From Cepaea nemoralis (taxonomy: Eukaryota > Mollusca > Gastropoda > Stylommatophora > Helicidae), in NCBI GenBank assembly GCA_014155875.1, contig JACEFZ010018172.1:62001-126000 (forward strand): a stretch of 64,000 bases of DNA, read 5' to 3'. Positions 21,530-31,322 of this stretch are shown piece after piece. The position numbers and the translations under genes are program-made. Below the pieces are notes generated by a model. It searched no databases. It was given only the letters and a program-made list of their open reading frames with translations, and had not been told where the DNA came from. Numbering within the stretch: position 1 is the stretch's first letter; each line of letters opens with the position of its first letter.

Positions 21530-21838
21530 TTGGAGTTTCATCACCAATTGTGGTATTAAAAAATTATTTTTCCGGGGATGTTTCATGTTGTTTGGCCTTT
21601 GTGAATGGAAAGCCAAGATGGCGGCCGATGTGAATAATTCAGAATATAGATCGGACTTTGCTCAAACGTGCAATTTGACCTACTAAAGTTATAGAGAACA
21701 CAAGTTTAAAGATTATAAATAATTTATTTGTATACTTGTACTATTTTTTAATCATTTAACATGATGGAACATATTTTTGAAGTCAGTTTTCATAATCCGC
21801 CTATGACCCGTTGAGTTGAGACAACTTCACATGCGGAG
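21530..21838 (+). repeat. 310-bp duplicated segment, copy 1
   Basis: Similar in order and content to 25690-25990. The longest shared run is the AT-rich block around TTTGTATACTTGTAC, TTTTTAATCATTTAACATGA and GGAACATATTTTTGAAGTCA. The two copies lie on either side of the RTE-A element at 22450-25660. No reading frame is conserved. Confidence 0.75.
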
Positions 21839-22101
21839 AAAATTTGAAATCATCTTCTTCTTCTTCTGTATTCATCCAGAGTTTTTTTTCAGATGTGTTT
21901 GCGTTGTGCCTGTTTACAGCAGAGCTGCGTTCTTGCGCCATTAGGCCGACACATAAGACTTCTGCGGGCATTTGTTGATCGGGTTAACCTTCCCGGGACA
22001 ATTTGAAATAGACACACTGAACCGTAATTAATTTTTTTTTCCTGCCGCTTTCAATAGAAAACCATCACTATATTACACATCTTTGTGAAGTAATATTTGT
22101 G

Positions 22102-22172
22102 TCCTCATTAGCATAGTTGTAAGTAATCCGCCTGTCACGCAGGAGACTGGGGTTCTATTCTCGGCCTGGTAT
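22102..22172 (+). pseudogene. tRNA-Asp(GTC) pseudogene
   Basis: The sequence follows animal tRNA-Asp closely through the D arm (TTAGCATAGTTGTAAGTA), the anticodon arm (CCGCCTGTCACGCAGG, anticodon GTC) and into the T arm (GGGGTTCTATTC). The B box is mutated and the 3' acceptor half no longer pairs with the 5' TCCTCAT. A run of about 16 T follows directly. A tRNA-derived retroposed pseudogene or SINE head fits better than a working tRNA. Confidence 0.75.
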
Positions 22173-22598
22173 TTTTTTTTTTTTTTTAAATTTATTAGGT
22201 GATATAATAAACCATATTAACCATTACGAACTATAATATTATATAGAAGTGAGAAACTCAAAACTTGTGAATAGAGTGCTCTATGGATCTGCTGAATGCA
22301 TCCCCCAGAGGCAGTGGAATGATCGAGTGTCAGAATCGATGGATTCGATAGATGTCTGTGTTTAATGTAAATTTTAATTGCCATATAAAATATAAAATAA
22401 TATCCTCTAAAAAGTACTGGAGAGTTTTGGTCATCGACCATAACTTTAGGAAGGGAAAATCCCAACTGCACCTCCCCGTGGTAGAGGATGGAAACACACC
22501 ACGGTGTGGCTAACACAGCTCTGGGGACCGAGTATCCACCGGAATAAGTGGACAACTCTGCAGCTGAGCAGGGCACTCACTTGTCCTGACAGTCGGAA

Positions 22599-23855
22599 AT
22601 GGCTGTTAAAGGTAGAGGTAAAAGACCACCATGTGAATGTGGAAGGCAAGGGGAAACCACCACATTATCTTCCCAAGACTTCATGGCAAAACACATATCA
22701 GAGTTAGTGAACGACGTTAATGGCTGTCTTAGGACATCCTCGTCCGGTAGGGACAGTCATGAGCCACAGGTGACACCAGACCGTCATCCAGCTACTGATG
22801 GCAAAATCATAAATAAAATAAATAAATTTAGAGTAGGAACATGGAATGTTAGGACATTAAATGAGCTAGGAAAGTTGAACAATGTTCTAAGAGAAATGGA
22901 TAGCATGAATATGAATATACTAGGCGTTAGTGAGATGAGATGGAAGGGATCGGGCAAAATTATAGCTGACAACCACACAATAATTTATTCTGGAGGGGAT
23001 ACACATGAAAAAGGTGTAGGAATAATACTTGACGAAGAAACAGCCAAGTCACTTAATGGATACTGGTGTATTTCAGATAGAGTTATTTTGGTCAAAATCA
23101 AAGGCAAACCAATAGATATAAATATTATACAAGTATATGCACCAACAACAAGCAGTAGTGATGAAGAAATACAACACTTTTACGATGAAATAGAAATGGC
23201 GATGGCTCAAATTGGATCACAGGAAATAAAAATAATACTTGGAGATTTTAATGCAAAAGTAGGAAAGGGGAAAATGGAGGATGTAGTGGGGAATTATGGT
23301 TTAGGTACAAGAAATGAAAGAGGGGAAAAGCTAATAGAATGGGCAAATATCAATGATATGATAATTGGAAACACGTGGTTTAAACACCATAAAAGACGAC
23401 TATACACATGGAAAAGCCCTGATCAGAAAATACGCAACCAAATTGACTACATACTAATTAATAAAAGATTTAGAAATGCTCTAATTAATGTAAAAACAAT
23501 GCCTGGCGCCGACTGTAATAGTGATCATGTACCACTATGTGGACAAATAAAAGTAAGATTAAAGAGAGGGAAACATATGGTTAGGAACATGAGACTTAAT
23601 AAAGAGGTTCTGAAAGTAGATAAAGAAATTCAAGAACAATACATAGTGACTGTGAAAAATAGGTACAATGCAATAGCTAAAATACAGAGTATAAATGAAC
23701 AATGGGAAATGTTAAGGGACTCCATTCATCAAACTAGCAAAGAAATATTACCGGAGAGAAGTCAAATAGCTAAGAAAAAATGGATGAATGAAGAAATCTT
23801 AATGCTGATGGACAAAAGAAAACAGAGTAAAAATGACAAACAAGAATACTGCTAA
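22599..23855 (+). CDS. RTE endonuclease domain and linker
   Basis: 418 residues. An N-terminal 80-residue segment (CECGRQGE) precedes an AP-endonuclease fold. Visible are GTWNVRTL (Asn), GVSEMRWKGSG (catalytic Glu), VYAPTTS, LGDFNAKVG (Asp/Asn), IDYILINKRF and NSDHVPL (the Asp-His pair). The enzyme would nick target DNA to prime reverse transcription. A Lys-rich linker follows. The frame ends early: one extra T at about 23850, relative to the 45725 copy, creates the stop. The start is the first in-frame Met; no upstream stop-free alternative is needed. Confidence 0.85.
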   Translation: MAVKGRGKRPPCECGRQGETTTLSSQDFMAKHISELVNDVNGCLRTSSSGRDSHEPQVTPDRHPATDGKIINKINKFRVGTWNVRTLNELGKLNNVLREMDSMNMNILGVSEMRWKGSGKIIADNHTIIYSGGDTHEKGVGIILDEETAKSLNGYWCISDRVILVKIKGKPIDINIIQVYAPTTSSSDEEIQHFYDEIEMAMAQIGSQEIKIILGDFNAKVGKGKMEDVVGNYGLGTRNERGEKLIEWANINDMIIGNTWFKHHKRRLYTWKSPDQKIRNQIDYILINKRFRNALINVKTMPGADCNSDHVPLCGQIKVRLKRGKHMVRNMRLNKEVLKVDKEIQEQYIVTVKNRYNAIAKIQSINEQWEMLRDSIHQTSKEILPERSQIAKKKWMNEEILMLMDKRKQSKNDKQEYC

Positions 23856-23908
23856 GATAAATAAAGAAATAAAAGATAAATGTTGGAAGGCAAAAGAAAG
23901 TTGGTTAA

Positions 23909-24712
23909 ATGAGCAGTGCAAAAAAAATTGAATTAAATGCCATTAAAGATACAAAAAATATGCACAGACAAATCAGTGAGCTCACGGGAAGAAAAATAAG
24001 AATAAATACAGGGTGTTTGAAATCAAAAACAGGAAAGATATTATTGGAGGAAGATGATATAATGAAGAGGTGGAATGAGTATATAAAAGAATTATATGAT
24101 GGGGAAAGGGAAGAATTAACAGAAGAAAGTAACTTAGAAGGTCCACCTATTCTAAAAGAAGAAGTCGCTGACGCTATGAAATATATGAAGAAAGGAAAAA
24201 CAGCTGGACCAGATGAAATCACAATAGAAGAATTAGAAGTATTGGGAGAATTTGGAGTAGATATATTAACCAAAATGTTAAATGATATTTACAGCAGTGG
24301 ATATCTACCCAGTGATATGCTGAAATCTGTATTTATAGCTATACCAAAAAGACCAGGAGCAATTGAATGTGAAGATTTTCGCACAATTAACCTCATAAAC
24401 CATATCACTAAGCTTCTGCTCAGAATCATAATGAGAAGAACCAGAAAGAAAATAAAAATGGAAATTAGTGAAGAACAGTATGGATTTGTGGAGGGAAAGG
24501 GCACAAACAATGCAATATATACATTACGGACACTAATAGAAAGGTCAATAGAGAAACAGAAAGACATATATTTATGCTTCATAGATTATACTAAGGCATT
24601 TGATAAAGTAAAACAGGATGAGCTGATTAAAATGTTGGAAGATATCAACATTGATGGGAAAGATTTAAGAATAATAAAGAATATTTACTGGAACCAAGTA
24701 GCAAGCAATTAA
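23909..24712 (+). CDS. RTE reverse transcriptase, N-terminal and fingers/palm
   Basis: The frame begins at an ATG that overlaps the end of the endonuclease frame around a run of eight A (23919-23926). It includes GKTAGPDEI, FIAIPKRPGAIECEDFRTINL, QYGFVEGKGTNNAIYTLR and the catalytic CFIDYTKAFDKV. A one-base insertion at about 24705 ends it in WNQVASN. The other copy reads straight through that point. Typical RTE reverse transcriptase for target-primed reverse transcription. Confidence 0.85.
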   Translation: MSSAKKIELNAIKDTKNMHRQISELTGRKIRINTGCLKSKTGKILLEEDDIMKRWNEYIKELYDGEREELTEESNLEGPPILKEEVADAMKYMKKGKTAGPDEITIEELEVLGEFGVDILTKMLNDIYSSGYLPSDMLKSVFIAIPKRPGAIECEDFRTINLINHITKLLLRIIMRRTRKKIKMEISEEQYGFVEGKGTNNAIYTLRTLIERSIEKQKDIYLCFIDYTKAFDKVKQDELIKMLEDINIDGKDLRIIKNIYWNQVASN

Positions 24713-24773
24713 AATTGGAAATAAAGAGGGTAGTTACGAACACATAAAGCTAGGAGTACGACAGGGATGTGTC

Positions 24774-25648
24774 TTGTCACCAGATCTCTTCTCCCTATAT
24801 AGCGAAGTAATAATGAGAGAGATCAAAGAGATGCCAGGAATACTAGTTGGAGGTTATAATATAAATAATATACGCTATGCAGATGACACAGTATTGGTGG
24901 CAGATAAATCAACAGACCTACAACAATTGTTGGACACTGTAGTAACAGAGAGTGCAAGGAAAGGACTCTCCTTGAATATCAAGAAAACAGTAACAATGGT
25001 GATATCAAAGAAAATGGTGACACCAAAATGTGACATAGAAATAGAAGGAAAAATTCTTAACCAAGTGGATAATTTTAGATACCTAGGGACATTTATAACA
25101 TCAGATGGAAGATGTACAACAGAGATTAAGAGCAGAATAGGGCAGGCAAAGGCCGCATTTCAGAAAATGAAGAGTATCTTGTGCAATAGGTCACTATCAC
25201 TGAGTGTAAGAAAGAGAGTGCTGAAATGCTATGTAGAACCAGTTTTGCTGTATGGCAGTGAATCTTGGAATGTAAATGAACAAATTAAGAAGAAATTAGA
25301 AGCAACAGAGATGTGGTTCCTGAGACGAATGTTGAGAATTCCTTGGACTGCCAGAATAACTAACGACGACTGCCTGAAACAGGCTAATGAAACTAGAACA
25401 CTATATACAACAATAAGAAAGAGAAAAACAGCTTTCTTTGGTCATGTGATGAGAAGAGAGGCATTGGAGAACATCGTGACACTGGAAAGATCGAGGGGAA
25501 GAGAGGCAGAGGCAGACCAAGAGAAATGATGCTGGATGGATTGAGACGGTGGCACGGAGGAATATCAGCAGCAGAGTTGATCCAGAAAACCAAAGACCGA
25601 GATCTGTGTAGAGCCATGAACGCCTATGCCAGCCAGCACGGCACTTGA
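24774..25648 (+). CDS. RTE reverse transcriptase, catalytic YADD and C-terminal domain
   Basis: This continues the RT after GVRQGCVLS (24752-24778). It has IRYADDTVLVADKS (catalytic Asp pair), FRYLGTFITSDGR, SRIGQAKAAFQKM, VEPVLLYGSESW, WFLRRMLRIPWTAR and FFGHVMRREALENIVT. A one-base deletion near 25480 shifts the frame, and the true C-terminus (MLDGLRRWHGG, ending near SQHGT at 25648) is out of frame with the rest. Non-functional as it stands, but only lightly damaged. Confidence 0.82.
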
Positions 25649-25689
25649 TGATGATGATGATATAAAATATTGCCCCTGAATCAGCAAAG

Positions 25690-25990
25690 TTTCATCGCTA
25701 ACTTGCTCGAATTGTGGTTGAAAAACAGATTTTCTGCGAAGATGTGCCTTTGTGAATTGGAAACCAATGGGTCAAGGCAGCCACGCATATTGATTGCTCT
25801 GTGACTACACTTTTAACACTCAAAACGTGCAACTTGAACTACTAAAGTTAAAGTGAACACAATTTTAAAGATTATTAATAATTAATTTGTATACTTGTAC
25901 TTGTACTATTTTTTAATCATTTAACATGACGGAACATATTTTTGAAGTCAGTTATTATATGACCCTTTGAGACAATCTCGCACGCACAGG
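25690..25990 (+). repeat. 310-bp duplicated segment, copy 2
   Basis: Counterpart of 21530-21838, starting 30 bp after the RTE-A 3' tail. About 80 per cent alike by eye, with small indels. Confidence 0.75.
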
Positions 25991-26224
25991 TCGCTGGTGA
26001 AGGTAATGGACACACTGGAGAGCTCTAAAACTGTAAGTGTATGAGTACTATGAGGAACATGAGAAATCGCAGCTCCTGTCACCTTCACAAAAATGTGAAT
26101 ATCTTCACTTAGAAGTGACATACAGGCATGATTGAGGTACCATTAGTATTAGATTTTGTTTTGCAAGGCCTGGCTACTGTGGTGGTCTCATTAGTAAATA
26201 CTCAAATTTAAAATCATGATATGA

Positions 26225-26316
26225 TGGGGGCCGTCTACGAGCCCGGAATCGAATCTCGAATCCAAAACTTTCGGAACGCAAGGCAGGCTACTTGGCTACC
26301 CCCCCCCCCCCCCCCT
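26225..26316 (-). mobile_element. tRNA-like sequence (SINE head) next to an oligo-C tract
   Basis: On the minus strand, GTAGCCAAGTAGCCTGCC resembles a Pol III A box. GAGATTCGATTCCGGGCTC resembles a B box, about 30 bp downstream. A run of G (C on the plus strand, 26300-26316) directly precedes the head, as at 13555. The body downstream was not delimited. Confidence 0.45.
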
Positions 26317-26520
26317 CCCTCCCTTCCGAGTGAGATAGTGTGACGATGACAATATTCATCACCATTACTAATTAGAATATACATAAAATATGTAGTACAA
26401 TATTCAACATTACCCAACTAAGAATTCGTTTTAGTCCAACTTCGACACGCCGCCATTTTCCAAATGCCAAAGTTAGTAAAATAAAAACTTAGAGTCATTC
26501 TTAAATGGTCAACAGCATTA

Positions 26521-27284
26521 GTTAGTTAGTTAGTTAGTTAGTCTTTCCTCTTGAGCCTAAGGCGGCGCATAGGGCAGAAGTCCTGTCTCTCCATGCTTGG
26601 CGGTTCGCTGCTATCTGTTGTAGATCTTGGATATTTACTTGGCCGTTGAATGAGCCTTCTCTAATGATGGTTCTACGCAGGGTCTCTCTTGGTCTTCCCC
26701 GTTTTCTTTTCCCTACCGGTGACCATATGAGGGCTTGGTAGGGGAGTCTTGACTTGTCCATTCTGAGTACATGGCCGATGTAGTTCCAACGGCGTCTTCT
26801 TATGAAATTGGATACTGTATCTTGCTTAGTCTCTTGTCTTATTTGCGTATTGGTTCTGAAGTCTGTCCAGTGGATGTTTAGAAGTCTTCTAAGACATTTG
26901 TTCTCAAAATTATCTAATTTTTTATCTAAAGCTACCGTTGATTTCCAACTTTCACATCCATACGTTAACACTGGAATCACACAAGAGTTGAAGATTTTAA
27001 GTTTTGTGTGTTTGCTGAGTGTCTTTGACTTCCAGATGTTTGACAGTTTATTGAAGGCACTAGATGCCAGTGCGATTCTAGATGATATTTCTGGTGTTGA
27101 GTCCCCTGTAGATGTCATTTTGCTTCCTAGGTATGTGAAGCTGTTGACTTTTTCAAGAACGTAGCTGTTCAATTTGGTGTCATCTGAACTGTTGGTAAGA
27201 TCAATAGTTTTTGTTTTTGTGGTGTTAATTTGGAGACCAATTTGCCCTGAAACATTTTGGAGGTGGTTTATTTTCTCTTGGTTT
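26521..27284 (-). mobile_element. 5'-truncated LINE with (CTAA)n tail
   Basis: A clean insertion: TCAACAGCATTA at 26509-26520 is repeated at 27285-27296. The element strand begins in the middle of RT and keeps one open frame of about 250 residues. It contains NTTKTKTIDL, VNSFTYLGSKMTSTGDSTPEI, LTYGCESWKST, NKCLRRLLNIHWTDFRTNTQI, RRRRWNYIGHVLRMD and GKRKRGRPRETLRR, and ends LGSRGKTN. The tail is five CTAA units. This is the RT C-terminal domain of an APE-type LINE different from RTE-A and B. The open frame suggests fairly recent insertion, although the fragment cannot move itself. Confidence 0.88.
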
Positions 27285-27299
27285 TCAACAGCATTACCG

Positions 27300-27448
27300 A
27301 AATAATAATCCATTCAATCATTCATCCATCATGTGCCATGCCGATAAGCGTGGGCGGTCATGTTTTGCCATCTCACTCGATCACCAGAGTCGTGGATCAG
27401 CTCCGTGTTTCTGTCTCGACCATGCCACGTGGCCAAGCCATCCACGGG
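27300..27448 (-). mobile_element. Short RTE-B 3' fragment
   Basis: The minus strand matches the 3' end of subfamily B (LIHDSGDRVRWQN equivalent, then the CGGCATGGCACATGATGGATG tail region). It starts four bases past the target duplication of the LINE at 26521. The simple-repeat tail is ATGGATGGATGAATGATTG. The 5' cut is near 27448. Confidence 0.7.
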
Positions 27449-27884
27449 GAAATAAATTCCGTGCATTCATTGGCACTCACAGAAATACAGCACAGATTGG
27501 AACCTGTCGTTGTTTGTGAATTTACTTCGCATGCTGTTTCAATGTTTTCAAAACACTAACATATATGTGTTACGTGAACACGCGCACACACGCCAACACC
27601 ATAGCATTCACAATTACACACATACGCATTTACTGTTTAAATGTCAGCTTACATCATATTTGTCGAGTGAGGAATCTTCGTCTCCTTCATGCGCATTCGG
27701 ATGTCAGACCTGAATTTATTTAAAGAAAACAGCAGTCATGTTGAGAGTTTTTGAATTCTCGCGATGTGTCCTTAATCAAATGGAACTTATGTAGGCCAAA
27801 GTAATTTTCTCGGTTCTGCATATGTTGGACGCTTTTGCAGCAAATGTTTACTTAGCCGTCATGTTCTCAATTCCACATCTACAC

Positions 27885-28415
27885 TCATCACCTATCTTTA
27901 GCTCGTTTACACGGATGGCTATGTGCTAAGAGGTAAAAGAAGTGCCTGGGGATTCATAGCGAAAGATAATGGAAAGTGTTTAGTGCTAGGAGAGCCTGGA
28001 GTATGATATCACAAAATCCAACATGAAAATGGAGGTAGAAGCAATTACTGCTGTGTGCACTGCTCGCTGAAATGCTGGTGGGTTGGGAAATGAGCAAGCG
28101 GACAACTTGGCTGAATCTGTACCTCTATGTGGTGTTTTGGTGACCATAAACCAAATGTAACCAGGGGTCTTTGGAATCGATTATATAGCGTGAAAGAACA
28201 GAGACACCACCATTGCCTGAACAGAATGGTGTGGCAGGTAGGGGTCAGAGAATATGGCCGATATTCATTTCTCTTAAGAAAGACTTGACAGACACATAAT
28301 AAGATTGAAAATGGCACCATTAATATTGGGATTCTTCGCTGGTTGTTGAAGATGAGGACGGAGAGCATATTAGAAATATCCTGAGCACTGTGATGTTAGT
28401 TCTTGATTAAATAGG
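27885..28415 (+). mobile_element. Degenerate LINE 3' end with RNase H domain, copy 1
   Basis: With stops and a deletion it reads VYTDGYVLRGKRSAWGFIAKD and ENGGRSNYC-type remnants of RNase H. Then follow GNEQADNLAE-type and RGLWNRLYSV...WLLKMRTESILEIS. It aligns with the less decayed copy at 30230-30890. YTDG is the first catalytic Asp of RNase H. Confidence 0.65.
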
Positions 28416-28621
28416 CTAAACATCTTCTTCGCTCCTATTATTTAGACATTGCATCACACATAGTTATGCACTCCAAAGTTCAGTGCGTAACCGGCTCATT
28501 CTGCCCGTAGTTCTGTAAGTGCTGCTTATAAACCTCATGGACTCAGCATAAGTTATGTCTATATCAGGTTGAGGTAATCTTCCACCTTAATTTACCAGTT
28601 ATAAGCCATTCATTTCCACCT

Positions 28622-29720
28622 ACGAGGGTAATTCAGAATGTTATGCACAATGTGGTCACTGTGTTCATGCACATGTACAGCAAACATTTCTTCTTCTCCT
28701 CATTATCCCGCCAACTTTAACGGTTTTATGTCAACTGGAAACAAGAACATGCATCCCAGATTTGTACCACATTTTGTCGTGTTATCGTAGCCAAGTTTTT
28801 CACCATTTATGACTCCCTCGTTGTCTTCAAACTTTGTCCCACGGATAACCGAAAAGACGGACATCAGATGGTGGCAGGTTTGGATTGTAAGATAGATGGG
28901 GCAGTACATTCCGCCACATTTTGTCGATTGTCCCCCCCCCCCCCCCCCCTGTTTGCAAACTTGTGGGAGGACGTGCGTTGGCGTGAAAGAGAAGCAGTTT
29001 CTCTCGATACTTGTGAGACCTAAGCCCTGCAGTAACGACGATTTAGACGTGTGAGTGGTTAGATGTAAATTTTCGAATTGACGACTCCACCTTTTGGCAG
29101 CACAACAACGAGAAAATCCCCATCAACCACCCCCCCCCCCACCCCCCTTCCGAAAAAGTGACCTGTTGTGAATATTTTCCTCGCTTGGCGATTGAGGATG
29201 ATGCCATTCTATTGAGTGTCCTTTTGTCTCCAGCGCAAATGATGAACCAAGTTTGTCTCATGTTGCAATGTTTGACAAAGGAAAAAACATCCCCATGTGT
29301 CTCGAACTGCCACAACAACTTCGAAAAAAGTGTTCTCCTTTGGGCCTTATGGTCCTCTGTGAGAGCTGGAGAAACCCATCTTGCACAAAACTTTGAACAT
29401 CAAAGTTAAAAAAAACAAAAAACAATCAATCAATCACGCAACCTTTGATTATTGAAAGCTGCATGGACAATTGTTGACCTGAGATTCGACAATCTTTACG
29501 AATCATGATGTTACCACATTCAAACATGATCCGGCAGATGAATGTGGCAGAACGTCCAGAGCGAGGCGTTTCAGCCAGCTGTACATCTCTACTTGCAGAA
29601 ACCGAAACTCTATGCGCCCAGCGGCTGACTGTGCTTCTATCAACTGTAAATGTGCCATAAACAGCGCGCGCGCGCACACACACACACGCGCGCGCGAGCA
29701 CACACACACACACGTTTGTG
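28622..29720 (-). pseudogene. Mariner transposase pseudogene
   Basis: Reading leftward from 29713: DRSTVSRWAHRVS, then ETPRSGRSATF and DCRISGQQLSMQLSI match the helix-turn-helix DNA-binding part of mariner transposases. GDKRTLN and a poly-C-disrupted middle follow (29128-29145, 28933-28952). Near 28900-28690 come PHLSYNPNLPPSDVRLFG (degenerate PPYSPDLAPSD motif) and a VKVGG-type C-terminus. TACGAGGGTAATTCAG at 28621 looks like the terminal inverted repeat next to its TA target. The other end is lost in the microsatellite at 29664-29715. Confidence 0.7.
29664..29715 (+). repeat. GC and CA microsatellite
   Basis: Alternating (GC)n, (CA)n, (CG)n and (CA)n runs. It produces artificial Cys/Val/Arg frames on the minus strand. 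Confidence 0.9.
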
Positions 29721-29769
29721 AATGTATTGATGGCTATGGCAGTAACCGGGGTAGATCAGAGGATGCTGT

Positions 29770-30895
29770 ACAGGCTCTTTCAGCAGTTAATAATTGGTCA
29801 CTGAGTATGGTTTGGGGCTGCTGACAGTATCAAAGAGCCAGCTTGAAAGGTTGGAGCGCATAAATAATGCGGCCATGCGGTTAATCCTGGAGTGCACACA
29901 GGACACACCAATTATATGCATGAGGGATATCCTGGTGCTACCAACATTGACGGATAGGCATAGGGTCCTTCGGGCCAAATGGTACCTGAGAGTTGCTGCA
30001 GATAGGGATCACCCGCTGCATGCAGCCGTGGATATGGTCAAGGGTCATAGACTAAGACGAGGCAGGTCCTGGGGGGTTCAGGCAGCACTTTCTATGCGCC
30101 AGGTGTGTGATCTAGAGACCATCATTCGTAAAAGAGAGTCGGATGAAGTTCCGGAAGACATGATGGGCAGCGGGCCGCACTGAGTTTGAAGTGCAACAGC
30201 TGATCCAGAGCAACACACATCAAGGTGACATAGTCATCTACACCGATGGGTCAGTGGTGAGGAACAGACGTAATGGCTGGGGCTTTATTACAAAGGCTAA
30301 TGGACGAGTCTTGAAAAAGGAGAGTCTGGCATATGAGACTACCACCTCCAGCATGAGAATTGAGGTAGAAGCAGTAACAGCGGCATTCCGTTGGCTAGAG
30401 GAGACTACTGCAACACACGTTGTATTCATTACGGATTCAAAGAGCATGCTTAGTAAGGTGGAGAAAGGAATGTTTCGTGTAGAATAGCTCTCATCGCTTC
30501 AGACGTCACAGATTGTGAGAATTATATGGATATTTTGCCCTGGCCATGGGGGGGGGGGGGGGGGTGCGGGGGAATGAATAGGCTAATAGGCTAACAGGGA
30601 ATGCACCTTTTGGTGGTAGATTGCCTATGGACAAGGCGGAGATGGTCGTGCGCATGTGGGACCAGGTGAGGAAAGCACAGGAACAGATTGAGAACCAACA
30701 TGAAGAAAGAATGAAATTTCAGGAGATCGGCAGGGGTTCTGGTAGAATCTCAAACCTGAGAGGGAAGCCCAGGAGAACTTTTAATCAGATAGCGTTGGTA
30801 ACGATTGGCAGTATGACTCTTCGCTGGTTGTTGAACGAGAGGACGGAGCACGTATGGTTATGTCCTGAGTGCAGTGATGTCGGTTCTTAACTCAA
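29770..30895 (+). mobile_element. LINE 3' region: RT thumb plus RNase H, copy 2
   Basis: Reading frames at 29794-30183 (ERINNAAMRLILECTQDTP, LPTLTDRHRVLRAKWYLRVAADRDHPLH), 30191-30487 and 30621-30890 form one protein cut by indels. The second is RNase H: VIYTDGSVV (Asp), RIEVEAVTAAFRWLE (Glu) and VFITDSKSMLSKV (Asp). A run of 15 or more G at 30548-30565 falls in the PGHxG...ADxxA part. The third frame ends TLRWLLNERTEHVWLCPECSDVGS. An RNase H after RT is a feature of I/R1-group LINEs. The 5' part is missing. Confidence 0.75.
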
Positions 30896-31322
30896 CTCAG
30901 CTGTGAATGTTTACAACAGTTTCTTTCTCTGCGATCAAAAATTGCACAACAAAATCCTTATTGTAACGTACATCAGTAATATCCGCCATCTCAAGGGTTT
31001 TGTGTCGCGGTTAGAATTGGTTTACAGAGATGATATGTGGCATACTCCTCCAAGAGATTATAAACTTAAAATGGCGCACATTTAAATGATTTTGTTATCT
31101 TTATTATTAGCTGAGATAATAATTGTGGTTCACAACATACTGACATAGTGCATTCAGCCAGGATCCTTTGTGTTATGTGGCTTTTAGATTTATGACATCG
31201 AAAAGTGATTGTTTCTGGCTGATTTATTAGTTCAACGATACCTCAATGTTTGTTTCTTGCAGATTTGCAAGTTCTGCAATGCCTCATTATTGGTTTCGTT
31301 GTCAATTCTGAAGTAGATTATT

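Larger units (their letters stand above)
22450..25660 (+). mobile_element. Nearly complete RTE-type LINE (RTE-A copy 1)
   Basis: The 5' end GAAGGGAAAATCCC matches the 5' end of the copy at 45725, whose boundary is fixed by a target duplication. The 3' end is (TGA)n after CGGCACT. The element carries an apurinic-type endonuclease and a reverse transcriptase in what was one frame, now cut by single-base indels. It is nearly identical over its length to the copy at 45725. No convincing target duplication was found; ATATAAAATAT occurs at 22383-22393 and 25660-25670 but the first is 56 bp outside the expected 5' end. Confidence 0.92.

Noticed and set aside
22383..25670. ATATAAAATAT as target duplication of RTE-A copy 1
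   Set aside because: The left occurrence is 56 bp outside the 5' end defined by copy 2, and the motif is low-complexity in an AT-rich flank.
29426..29713. Cys/Val/Arg-rich N-termini before the mariner helix-turn-helix
   Set aside because: Encoded by the CA/GC microsatellite; only the sequence from DRSTVSRW onward is mariner.
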